From M3007 sp032115775 (GTDB lineage Bacteria; Bacteroidota; Bacteroidia; Chitinophagales; Saprospiraceae): a stretch of 64,000 nucleotides of DNA. Position numbers and translations under genes: made by a program. Positions 45,106 to 53,690 of the stretch are shown piece after piece; within the stretch, counting starts at the first letter, position 1, and each line of letters opens with the position of its first letter. The notes beneath the pieces are model-generated. The model was not told the DNA's origin. It did no database searches and saw only the letters and a list, made by a program, of their open reading frames with translations. The stretch spans positions 1 to 64,000 of the forward strand of contig JAUMBL010000058.1 in the NCBI GenBank assembly GCA_032115775.1, read 5' to 3'.

Positions 45106-48100
45106 ATGAAGCGTATTCATTACTTGTTTTTTACACTCGCCTGCCTGCTGTTTCTATCCGCGGCGGCGAGCGCTCAAACGCCGGTAGCCTCCTATGGTTT
45201 TTCCGGCAGTGCAAAAGACGGATCGTCTTTTGCCAACCACGGCGCGGTCAATGGCGCGTCGCTCACCCAGGATCGCTTCGGCTGGCCCAACAGCGCCCTG
45301 GAATTTGACGGACTGCAGGGCGGCGTGACGGCGCCGAATGCCGCGCAGCTCAACTCACCCTTTGCAACCATCAGTTTTTGGGTAAAGGTCAATGCCTTGC
45401 CCGCCCAGGGAGAAGCGTACCTGCTGTCGTTCGGCGGCTGGCAGGAGCGTTGGAAAATCTCCCTGCCCTCCCACGGGAAACCGGTGTTTACCACCCATCC
45501 GGGCTTCTGCTGCAGCGATATGGACAGCGGCACGCCCTTGTCCACCGGCGAGTGGACGCACGTGGCGATGGTGCATGACGGCAGCCGGAACATCATGTAT
45601 TTCAACGGCGCGAAAGTCAATGAAAAAAATGTATCCGGCGCCCTCGACGTCACCGGCTACCCCCTCGGCATCGGCTACGACCCGATTGACAAAGCGAACT
45701 ACTTCAACGGCGCGCTCGATGAGGTAATGCTGTTTGATCAGGCGCTCTCCGATGCGGAAATCGCGGCTTTGTACACCGCGCAAAGCACCGAGCCGACGGT
45801 TGCCCAAGGCCGCGTGGCCTCTTACGGTTTTAACGGCAACGGCTTTGACGACACAGATTTCGGCAACCACGCCGACGTACTGACGGCCGCTTCCGCCACC
45901 GACCGCTTTGGTTTCGGCCATGCAGCCCTTCTCTGCGATGGCGAATCCAGCGAAGTGACCGCTTCCAATGCGGCGCAACTCAATTCCGGTACGACGACCG
46001 TGAGTTTTTGGGTAAAAGTCAATGCCCTCCCGGCCAACGGAGAAGCCTTCCTGCTGTCGTACGGCGGCTGGCAGGAACGCTGGAAAATTTCGCTGCCCAC
46101 GCACGGCAAACCGGTCTGGACGACCAACCACTCCGGCGGTATTTCGGATATGGACAGCGGCGACGGCAACGCCCTGCCGGTGGGCGTCTGGAAACACGTG
46201 GTCATGGTGCACGATGGCGCCAAAGACAAAATTTTTATTGACGGCGCGCTGAAAGGCGAGAAAAACGTCGTAGGTACCCTCAACAGCACCACCCGTCCGC
46301 TGGGTATCGGATACAATCCGATTGACGGCGGCAACTGGTTTGACGGTGCGTTTGACGACATCCAGATTTACAACTACGCGCTCTCCGACGGCGAAGTCGG
46401 CGCACTGTACGCCGCGCAAGCGGCTTTCCCAGGCACGCCCTCCGATCTGGTCGCACGCTACGACCTCAACGGCGCCGGCCGGGATGCCTCGCAGTTTGAA
46501 AACGACGCACACCCGGACGCCGCCGCCACGGCAGTCACCAACCGCCACGACTGGGGCGGCAACGCCCTCCAGGGTTTTGCGACCGCCGACAATTCCGCGG
46601 CCTTGCAATCCGACTTCACCACGATCAGCTTCTGGGTAAAACCCAACGCTTTCCCCGGCTCGGGCGAGGTCTTCATCCTCTCGAACGGCGGCTGGCAGGA
46701 GCGCTGGAAAATTTCCATGCCGAGCCACGGCAAACCCGTTTTCACCACCCACGCCGGCGGCGCCTGCTGCAGCGACATGGACTCGGGAACGCCCCTGACG
46801 ATCGGAACCTGGACGCACGTGACCATGGTGCACGACGGTGCAAAAGATATCATCTATTTCAACGGCGCAAAAGTCAATGAGAAAAACGCGCCCGGCGCCC
46901 TGGATAAAACCCGCTACCCGCTCGGCATCGGCTACGATCCGATTGACAACGGCGGCTTCTTCGACGGCGCGCTGGACGATGTGCAAATCTACAACCGCGC
47001 GCTGTCGGATGCAGAAATCGCCGACCTGTACGCCGCGCAAAATCCCGCGCCGGTCGTACCCGGCAACTTGATCGCCGATTATCCGGCCTCCGGCAACGCC
47101 GATGACGCCACCGCCTACAACAACCACGCCGCCGTCCTGGGCGCGCAACCGACCAAAGATCGCTTCGGAAAATCCAACCGGGCCTACGCTTTCAACGGCG
47201 CGAACCAGGCGCTCCGTGCTGCGAACTCGCCGCAACTGAATTCCGATTTCACCACGATCGGTTTCTGGATCAACCCAACTTCCTTCCCCGCAAGCGGCGA
47301 AGTCTATATTATGTCCAACGGCGGTTGGCAGGAACGTTGGAAAATTTCCCTGCCCGGCCACGGCAAACCGGTATTCACCACCCATGCCGGCGGCGCCTGC
47401 TGCAGCGATCTTGATTCCGGTACCCCGCTCGCTACCGGCGTGTGGACGTACGTAACCATGGTACACGACGGCAGCAAGGATATCATTTACTTTAACGGCG
47501 CGAAAGTCAATGAGAAAAACACGTCCGGCGCGCTGGATCCGACAACCCAACCGCTGGGTATCGGCTTCGATCCGATTGACAACAACTATTTCTTCCACGG
47601 GGCGATTGACGATGTCCAAATTTACAACAAGGCCCTCACCGATGCGGAAATCGCCGCCCTCTACGCCGCCCAAAGCCAGCCCCCGGCCGCGACGGATACG
47701 GAAGCGCCCTGCGCGCCCCTCAACCTCACGGCTGCGGTGTCTTTCACCAACGTACAACTTTCCTGGCTGCCCGCAATGGACAATGTCGGCGTCGCTTCGT
47801 ATAACGTCTATCAGGACGGCGCGCTGATTGCCAACGTGTCGCAAACCGCATTCTATGTGCAAGACCTCGCGCCGCTGACCGAATTCCTGTTCGGCGTATC
47901 CGCCCTCGATGCAGAAGGCAACGAATCGCAGATCACCACCCGCAAAGTCACTTCCGGCGACGAAGAAACGCCTGACGTGACGCCGCCCACCGCCCCCGGC
48001 AACCTGTCCGGTACCGCAGCCGCCAACTCCGTGCTGCTCACCTGGAGCGAATCCACCGACGATCGCGTGGTGGCAGGCTATGTGATCTTTGTAGATGGCG

Positions 48101-49197
48101 TGCCGTTCGATACCGTGTCCGCGTCCACCCTGTCTATCTTTATCGGCGGACTGGACCCCCTCACGCTCTACACCTTCGAAGTGTACGCGTTCGACCTGGC
48201 CGGCAACAACTCCCCGCTGTCAGAAATTACCCTCAGCACCACCGCGCCGATTGATACGGGCGAACCGGGCATGGTTGCGCACTATCCCTTTGACGGCAAC
48301 GCCAACGATGCAACGCCCTACGCCAACCACGGCGTGATCGGCGGCAACCCGGTGTTTGAAAATGCCACGCACCCGGGCGCAGCGGGCGGTCAGAATATCA
48401 AATTCGACGGCGTACAAGATTCCGTGCTAGCCGCCAATGCCGTACAACTCATTTCAGATTATACCACCGTGTCCTTCTGGATTCGCGTGGACGACCAGAA
48501 TCTGCAGGACGCCGAAGCCTACGTCATGGATTTCGGCCACTGGGATCAGCGTTGGAAAATTTCGCTGCCCCAACACCTGAAGATCGTCTGGACGACCAAC
48601 GGCAACAACGCGCAGTTCACGAACTTTATCTCCGACATGGACAGCGGCGACGGCAACGAAATGGTGAAAAACTTCTGGTGGTTCGTGACGATGGTGCACG
48701 ACGGTGTGAGCAACATCATATACGTCAACGGCCAGCAAACCAATATCAAGCCGGTCAACACCAAACTGAACAGCACCTCCCGCCCGCTTTGCTTCGGCAA
48801 CAACCCGATCGAGGGCGGCCAGTACTTCATCGGAGCGCTGGACAATGTGAAAATTTACAACAAAGCCCTGACGCCGGCCGAGATTGCAAAACTGTACAAC
48901 ACCGGCTCAACCGGCACGGTCGAGGGCGTCGAACTGGGTCGCTACGTGCGCACGGTCGCGCCCAATCCGGCCACCGATTTCCTGCACGTGCAGCATACGT
49001 TCAACGGCAACCAGCCCCTGCTCCTGCGCGTGTTCGACCTGCAGGGTCGGCAGGTCGGCCACCTGAACTACGACCAAAACGAAACGCCTGCCGGTCAGAT
49101 CACCCTGCCCGTCGGCGCGTATCCGCAAGGAACTTACCTGCTCAATTTCGTACTGGGCGGTAAGAACCTCGGTTCCATCCAATTTGTGAAGCACTAA
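45106..49197 (+). CDS. Secreted protein with five LamG-type domains, two FnIII domains and T9SS CTD
   Basis: The 1363-residue product has a signal peptide (LFFTLACLLFLSAAASAQ). LamG/concanavalin A-like domains start near residues 25, 236, 447 and 652; FnIII domains near 866 and 958; a fifth LamG near 1052; and a T9SS type A sorting domain (VAPNPATDFLHVQ) near 1277. Each LamG holds a common block, GGWQERWKIS followed by HGKPVFTTH and SDMDSGTPL, then MVHDG and NGAKVNEKN. Copies 1, 3 and 4 also have a CCSD pair. No catalytic domain is visible, so it is probably a cell-surface glycan-binding or adhesive protein. ATG 45106 is the start. It follows the preceding gene by 31 nt. Confidence 0.85.
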   Translation: MKRIHYLFFTLACLLFLSAAASAQTPVASYGFSGSAKDGSSFANHGAVNGASLTQDRFGWPNSALEFDGLQGGVTAPNAAQLNSPFATISFWVKVNALPAQGEAYLLSFGGWQERWKISLPSHGKPVFTTHPGFCCSDMDSGTPLSTGEWTHVAMVHDGSRNIMYFNGAKVNEKNVSGALDVTGYPLGIGYDPIDKANYFNGALDEVMLFDQALSDAEIAALYTAQSTEPTVAQGRVASYGFNGNGFDDTDFGNHADVLTAASATDRFGFGHAALLCDGESSEVTASNAAQLNSGTTTVSFWVKVNALPANGEAFLLSYGGWQERWKISLPTHGKPVWTTNHSGGISDMDSGDGNALPVGVWKHVVMVHDGAKDKIFIDGALKGEKNVVGTLNSTTRPLGIGYNPIDGGNWFDGAFDDIQIYNYALSDGEVGALYAAQAAFPGTPSDLVARYDLNGAGRDASQFENDAHPDAAATAVTNRHDWGGNALQGFATADNSAALQSDFTTISFWVKPNAFPGSGEVFILSNGGWQERWKISMPSHGKPVFTTHAGGACCSDMDSGTPLTIGTWTHVTMVHDGAKDIIYFNGAKVNEKNAPGALDKTRYPLGIGYDPIDNGGFFDGALDDVQIYNRALSDAEIADLYAAQNPAPVVPGNLIADYPASGNADDATAYNNHAAVLGAQPTKDRFGKSNRAYAFNGANQALRAANSPQLNSDFTTIGFWINPTSFPASGEVYIMSNGGWQERWKISLPGHGKPVFTTHAGGACCSDLDSGTPLATGVWTYVTMVHDGSKDIIYFNGAKVNEKNTSGALDPTTQPLGIGFDPIDNNYFFHGAIDDVQIYNKALTDAEIAALYAAQSQPPAATDTEAPCAPLNLTAAVSFTNVQLSWLPAMDNVGVASYNVYQDGALIANVSQTAFYVQDLAPLTEFLFGVSALDAEGNESQITTRKVTSGDEETPDVTPPTAPGNLSGTAAANSVLLTWSESTDDRVVAGYVIFVDGVPFDTVSASTLSIFIGGLDPLTLYTFEVYAFDLAGNNSPLSEITLSTTAPIDTGEPGMVAHYPFDGNANDATPYANHGVIGGNPVFENATHPGAAGGQNIKFDGVQDSVLAANAVQLISDYTTVSFWIRVDDQNLQDAEAYVMDFGHWDQRWKISLPQHLKIVWTTNGNNAQFTNFISDMDSGDGNEMVKNFWWFVTMVHDGVSNIIYVNGQQTNIKPVNTKLNSTSRPLCFGNNPIEGGQYFIGALDNVKIYNKALTPAEIAKLYNTGSTGTVEGVELGRYVRTVAPNPATDFLHVQHTFNGNQPLLLRVFDLQGRQVGHLNYDQNETPAGQITLPVGAYPQGTYLLNFVLGGKNLGSIQFVKH

Positions 49198-49206
49198 AAC
49201 CTCCCT

Positions 49207-49277
49207 GCGGCAAGGACTTGTCTAGGCTGTCTTACGCGTTCCATATTTTGAACGCGTAGGGCAGCCTCCCTTGCCGC
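49207..49277. promoter_or_regulatory. 71-nt two-step hairpin inside the PUL
   Basis: Outer arms GCGGCAAGG (49207-49215) and CCTTGCCGC (49269-49277) enclose an inner stem, GCTG..TACGCGTTC (49226-49241) with GAACGCGTA..CAGC (49250-49265). It separates the secreted-protein genes from the cytoplasmic GH130 and MFS genes. It could partly end transcription or set mRNA stability; there is no T-run. Confidence 0.6.
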
Positions 49278-49326
49278 ACCGTTTACTCTTCCATATCCGA
49301 CCACCTTCAACCTTTTATTTATTTTT

Positions 49327-50376
49327 ATGGCAGCGCGTTTTTCAAATAATCCGATTCTCACAACCGGCGACATCGAACCCAGTCAGCCGGATCTCATCGT
49401 ATCCTGTATTCTTAACCCGGGTGTATTTACCTTTGAAGGCAAAACCTGGCTGCTGCTGCGGGTTGCCGAACGACCGGTTCAAAAAGAAGGCCGGGTGTCT
49501 TTTCCGGTGTTGCACGAAGACGGCAGCATGGAAATCCTGGAATTTGACAAAAACGACCCCGACGTGGATTTGTCGGACGCCCGTATGGTGGGTTACAAAG
49601 ACAAAACCTACCTTTCCACCATTTCGCACCTGCGGCTGGTGTGCAGTGAAGACGGCAGGCACTTTTACGAGCCGGATTTTCTGCCCACCCGGATCTTTGG
49701 CAAGGGCGCCTTGGAAACTTTTGGTATTGAGGACTGCCGCATTTCCCGCATGGAAGACGTGTACTACCTCACCTACACCCAAGTATCGGAAAACGGCGTC
49801 GGCGTGGGATTAATGCACACCACCGACTGGCGGACGATCACCCGAGAGGGGATGATCCTCCCCCCGCACAACAAAGATTGCGCGCTTTTTGAAGAAAAAA
49901 TAGACAATCGCTACTTTTGCCTGCACCGCCCGTCGGGTATCGCCCTGGGCGGCAATTTTATATGGGTCGCATCTTCTCCCGATCTGCGCCACTGGGGCGG
50001 CCATCACTGCATCCTCCGAACCCGGGAAGGTTGGTGGGATTCGGCCCGGGTGGGCGCCGGCGCCGCGCCCATTAAAACACCGGAGGGCTGGCTGGAAATT
50101 TACCACGGCGCCGACCACCAGAACCGCTACTGCCTGGGCGCCGTGCTGCTCGACCTGAACGACCCGACCCGGGTGCTGGCGCGCTCCAGGGATCCCCTGA
50201 TGGCGCCCGAAGCGATCTATGAACTGACCGGTTTTTTCGGCAATGTCGTATTTACAAACGGCCATTTGGTGAACGGCGATCACATTACAGTCTATTACGG
50301 CGCGTCGGATGAGGTAATTTGCGGCGCGACCTTTTCCATCGAACATATTTTATCTGATCTGTTAACCATGGCCTGA
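49327..50376 (+). CDS. GH130 family beta-mannoside phosphorylase
   Basis: This 349-residue protein has the five-bladed propeller of glycoside hydrolase family 130, mostly inverting phosphorylases that split beta-mannosides into mannose-1-phosphate. Motifs are NPGVFTFEGKTWLLLRVAE, the catalytic-region block GIEDCRISRMEDVYYLTYT near 137-155 (the usual form is EDPRI; here Cys replaces Pro), and AAPIKTPEGWLEIYHGADHQNRYCLGAVLLDLNDP. No signal peptide is present, so it acts in the cytoplasm. It is followed after 2 nt by an MFS carrier, a common pair for uptake and phosphorolysis of a disaccharide. The exact linkage is uncertain, and some GH130 members are hydrolases. Confidence 0.9.
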   Translation: MAARFSNNPILTTGDIEPSQPDLIVSCILNPGVFTFEGKTWLLLRVAERPVQKEGRVSFPVLHEDGSMEILEFDKNDPDVDLSDARMVGYKDKTYLSTISHLRLVCSEDGRHFYEPDFLPTRIFGKGALETFGIEDCRISRMEDVYYLTYTQVSENGVGVGLMHTTDWRTITREGMILPPHNKDCALFEEKIDNRYFCLHRPSGIALGGNFIWVASSPDLRHWGGHHCILRTREGWWDSARVGAGAAPIKTPEGWLEIYHGADHQNRYCLGAVLLDLNDPTRVLARSRDPLMAPEAIYELTGFFGNVVFTNGHLVNGDHITVYYGASDEVICGATFSIEHILSDLLTMA

Positions 50377-50378
50377 GT

Positions 50379-51620
50379 ATGCTGCAACGATTACTACACG
50401 AAATCCGCTTTTTCAACGACCATCCGCTCGGTATGCGCATGTTGTTGCTGACCAACCTGATCTACGCAATGGTCATGCCCATCATCGAACTGTTCGTGGG
50501 TGCGTATATCATGCGCAATTCAAACGATCTGGCGCTGGTGGTCATTTTCCAGCTGGCCGTTTATACGGGCATCCCCGTCACCTTCGGCATCAACGGCTGG
50601 CTGCTGAACCACCTGCCGATCGCCCGCCTGTATTCGTTCGGCATGTTGCTAAGCGGCATTTCCATGTTCGCCATGATGTCGCTCGATCAACTGGATACGC
50701 TGGGCGTTTTCTTCGCCGGTTTGATCATGGGCTTGTCTTACGGCTTCTTTTGGGCCAATCGCGATTTTCTTGCGCTCAACACCACCCGGGACGGGAACCG
50801 CAACTACTACTACGGCATCGAAACCTTTTTCTACACTATTACGGGGATCCTGGTTCCCCTGGCAGCCGGGGCGTTCATCGCCGCTACCGACAAAAACGGA
50901 TGGTTTGGCGGCAATGTAAACGTTGCTTACTACTGGCTGACCGGCGCCGTATTTGCCTTGTCGGCCCTGGCTTCCGTGTTGGTGCACCGCGGGCAGTTCC
51001 AGAACCCGAAGCGGGCGCCGTTTATTTTCCTGAAATTTGACCGCCTTTGGAACAAAATGCTGGCGCTTTCCGCTCTCAAGGGCGTGGCGCAGGGCTACAT
51101 CGTCACGGCGCCGACCATGCTGATCATGAGCCTGGTGGGCAAAGAGGGCGAACTCGGCCTGATTACAGGGGTCGCGGCGTTTCTGTCCGCTATTTTGCTG
51201 TACGTATTGGGTCGCACCTCTGCGCCCACACATCGCCTGCTCATTTACGGCGTCGGCTGCGCGCTGTTTGTTGCCGGCGCGGGCGCGAATGCCGGCCTCT
51301 ACTCCGCCCCGGGCGTCATTATTTTTATGGTGTGCCTGCTGTTTGCCCGGCCTTTGCTGGACATTGCCTATTTCCCGGTGCAATTGAAAGTCATTGACGT
51401 CGTGTCGGAGAAAGAGCAGCGGAATGAGTTTGCCTATATTTTTAACCACGAATTCGGACTGTACGTCGGGCGTTTGCTGGGCTGCGGATTGTTTATCCTC
51501 CTCGCCCGCTATGCGAGCGATTATATTGCCCTCCGATATGCCCTGCCGGTGATTGCCATGGTGCATTTCGGCGGCTGGTTTATGATGAAAAATATTTTAC
51601 GGGAAAAAGAAATGGCCTGA
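50379..51620 (+). CDS. MFS transporter, probable mannoside importer
   Basis: This 413-residue inner-membrane protein has about 11-12 hydrophobic segments of the major facilitator type (MRMLLLTNLIYAMVMPIIELFVGAYIM, GLIMGLSYGFFWANRDFLALN). It begins 2 nt after the GH130 stop, so translation is probably coupled. The likely role is to carry the disaccharide released by the surface and periplasmic steps to the phosphorylase; this is inferred from the pair, not from transport residues. FARPLLDIAYFPVQLKVID is a well-kept block in relatives beside GH130 genes. Confidence 0.85.
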   Translation: MLQRLLHEIRFFNDHPLGMRMLLLTNLIYAMVMPIIELFVGAYIMRNSNDLALVVIFQLAVYTGIPVTFGINGWLLNHLPIARLYSFGMLLSGISMFAMMSLDQLDTLGVFFAGLIMGLSYGFFWANRDFLALNTTRDGNRNYYYGIETFFYTITGILVPLAAGAFIAATDKNGWFGGNVNVAYYWLTGAVFALSALASVLVHRGQFQNPKRAPFIFLKFDRLWNKMLALSALKGVAQGYIVTAPTMLIMSLVGKEGELGLITGVAAFLSAILLYVLGRTSAPTHRLLIYGVGCALFVAGAGANAGLYSAPGVIIFMVCLLFARPLLDIAYFPVQLKVIDVVSEKEQRNEFAYIFNHEFGLYVGRLLGCGLFILLARYASDYIALRYALPVIAMVHFGGWFMMKNILREKEMA

Positions 51621-51680
51621 CGCCTTCCATATCGAGGGAAAAGTACCCAAGTTCAATTCGCTGTTATCGCTGTATCCGCT

Positions 51681-53417
51681 ATGCAAAACACAAAATACTT
51701 CCTGCTCTTTGCCGCAGTTTCCCTGCTGCTGACCGCCTGCAAAACAAGCGGAAACCTGGCGCCGGCCGCCGGTGCGGTTGCCCAACGCGCTATTCCCCGG
51801 GTGGAGCAAATGCCCAATCACCCCAAGCCGTATGCGTGGAAAGACTGGCAGCAGACCGCCCGGTATTTCGACCGACTGGTATTCGACCCGGCGCAGCAGG
51901 GCGCATACTGGCCGATGATTTGGATGGACAGCGCCGGCAGGAATTTTCCCGAACCGACCTTCGGGCTGTTTACGGCCGTGGGCGACGTGCGCATGGGCCC
52001 TAAAGTCAATAACGGCGAAAACCACGAAGCGCTGGGCGCCCTCGGCGCCGTACTGGGCGCCTCTTTAGTCGGCATGGACAAATCCAACCAAAACGGCCTC
52101 AATTACGTGCGGATGTTGCGAAACTACTACAACCGCGACAACGGCTGGAACGTAATCATGAATTTTACCAACAAAGGCGCGCATATCGGCGGCGGATACG
52201 GCAACGACTACTGGTATGAAGTGCACAATAACGTCCTCTTCTACGCTATTGCCGACCTGTATCCGAAAGAACCGGATTTTGAGGCGATTCAGCGCGGGAT
52301 CGCCGAGCAGTTTTATCGCTCGGACTCCGTGCTGGGCGGCAATTACAGCTACTCGTATTTTGATTTTAAAAATATGCGCCCCGTGAAAAACCAGATCCCC
52401 ACGCAAGAAGACGTGGCGGGCGGATATGCCTTTATTTTATACTCGGCCTGGATCAAATTCGGCGATGAAAAATACCTGCGCGCCGCGCAAAATGCCCTCA
52501 ACGTACTCTACGGACAAAAAGAAAACCGCTTTTACGAAGCCATGATGCCGGTGGCCGCCTATATCGGCGCGCGCATGAATGCAGAAACGGGTACGGCGTA
52601 CGATATTCAGCGTTTCCTCGACTGGACCTTCGACGGCACGGCGGTCGGCCGGGAGGGCTGGGGCGTACTGGCCGACAACTGGGGCGGCTACGACGTGAGC
52701 GGCCTGGCAGGCAGCACCGTGCACAACGGCGGCTACGGATTCCTGATGAATACCTTCGACCTGATGATGCCGCTCTCCGCCCTCGTGCGCTACGACCAGC
52801 AGTATGCCCGAGCCGTCGGCAAATGGGCGCTGAACGCCACCAACGCAGCCCGGTTCTGCTATCCGGACGAACTGCCCGATTCCTTGCAGGCCTTGCCGCA
52901 ATTCAAGGAAGTCACGAAATCGGTCATCGCGTATGAGGGCCTCATCAAAGAATCCATCTACCCGCAGTTTAAAGGTATCACGCCCTTTGCCCAGGGCGAC
53001 GGCCCGCTGTGGGTGGAGGGCAACCCGCAACAATCCATGTTTTCGGTGTACGGCAGCGGGCACGTTGGCTTTTTCGGCGGCGTGGCGCAGTCCACCAATG
53101 TGCCGGAAATTTTGCAGATTGATTGCCGCGCTACGGATTTTTACCCAAAAACACCTGCCTATCCCACCTATCTGTATTTCAATCCGTACCAGGAAGCCAA
53201 AACCGTCTCGATCGCGCTGGGCCAAGGGAAATACACGGTGTACGACACCGTTTCCCGCCGCGTCCTAAAAAAGAACGCCGAAGGGCGTTTTCGTTTTTCC
53301 ATACCGGCCGACAGCGCCCGGGTGGTGGTGCTGATTCCGGCTACCCAGGCACTGACCGTCCGCAACGGCCTGCTGGAGGCCGGCGGTGTGCCGGTGGACT
53401 ACCGGTATGGTAAGTAG
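51681..53417 (+). CDS. Lipoprotein of the same unassigned helical family as the 41949 gene
   Basis: The 578-residue product has a lipobox (LLLTAC, Cys near 20) and one domain that covers nearly the whole mature chain. It shares with the domain at 41949: IPRVEQMPNHPKPY, GASLVGMDKSNQNG, GNDYWYEVHNN, ARMNAETGTAYDIQ, WGVLADNWGGYDVSGL, RYDQQYARAVGKWALNATNAAR and PTYLYFNPYQEAKTV. The last 80 residues are beta-rich. The two are clear paralogues, one secreted by T9SS and one lipid-anchored. The helical repeats and conserved Trp, Tyr, Asp and Glu clusters look like a carbohydrate-active (alpha/alpha) barrel, but I cannot name the family. It is the last gene of the PUL. Confidence 0.75.
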   Translation: MQNTKYFLLFAAVSLLLTACKTSGNLAPAAGAVAQRAIPRVEQMPNHPKPYAWKDWQQTARYFDRLVFDPAQQGAYWPMIWMDSAGRNFPEPTFGLFTAVGDVRMGPKVNNGENHEALGALGAVLGASLVGMDKSNQNGLNYVRMLRNYYNRDNGWNVIMNFTNKGAHIGGGYGNDYWYEVHNNVLFYAIADLYPKEPDFEAIQRGIAEQFYRSDSVLGGNYSYSYFDFKNMRPVKNQIPTQEDVAGGYAFILYSAWIKFGDEKYLRAAQNALNVLYGQKENRFYEAMMPVAAYIGARMNAETGTAYDIQRFLDWTFDGTAVGREGWGVLADNWGGYDVSGLAGSTVHNGGYGFLMNTFDLMMPLSALVRYDQQYARAVGKWALNATNAARFCYPDELPDSLQALPQFKEVTKSVIAYEGLIKESIYPQFKGITPFAQGDGPLWVEGNPQQSMFSVYGSGHVGFFGGVAQSTNVPEILQIDCRATDFYPKTPAYPTYLYFNPYQEAKTVSIALGQGKYTVYDTVSRRVLKKNAEGRFRFSIPADSARVVVLIPATQALTVRNGLLEAGGVPVDYRYGK

Positions 53418-53467
53418 CGAACGCGCGCAGCGCGCGAAATGTGGGACATCTTAACTTATGCACGTTT

Positions 53468-53516
53468 TGTAACTACTTAGTCGGTTTTTAAGACGCGATC
53501 CGGCTAAGTAGTCACC
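53468..53516. repeat. Family 1 palindromic element, copy C (short form)
   Basis: TGTAACTACTTAGTCGG pairs with CCGGCTAAGTAGTCACC across a 15-nt loop. It is a 49-bp form of the element at 5.6 and 21.4 kb. No clear flanking direct repeat is seen. The remainder of the 53418-53690 gap holds the promoter of the next gene. Confidence 0.65.
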
Positions 53517-53621
53517 CTATTTATAACAGTTTCTAACCACGCGCCAAATCTACCCCGACGCCCGCCGCATGAATTATCCGCTCCCAAACGTTGCAAAACC
53601 AAATTTTTCACCGCGGCGTTG

Positions 53622-53629
53622 TATCTTTG
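53622..53629 (+). promoter_or_regulatory. -7 box (TATCTTTG) of the ALDH gene
   Basis: TATCTTTG matches TAnnTTTG and lies 61 nt before the chosen ATG at 53691. The -33 region is AT-rich but has no exact TTTG. Confidence 0.5.
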
Positions 53630-53690
53630 CCGCGCAATTCCAAAAATAATTTTGCCCCGTTTCGATTTTCACTCTTCACTCAACGACAAC

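Noticed and set aside
45355..47862. An 835-codon minus-strand frame opposite the LamG gene
   Set aside because: Same reason: it copies the periodicity of the LamG gene and has no recognisable domain.
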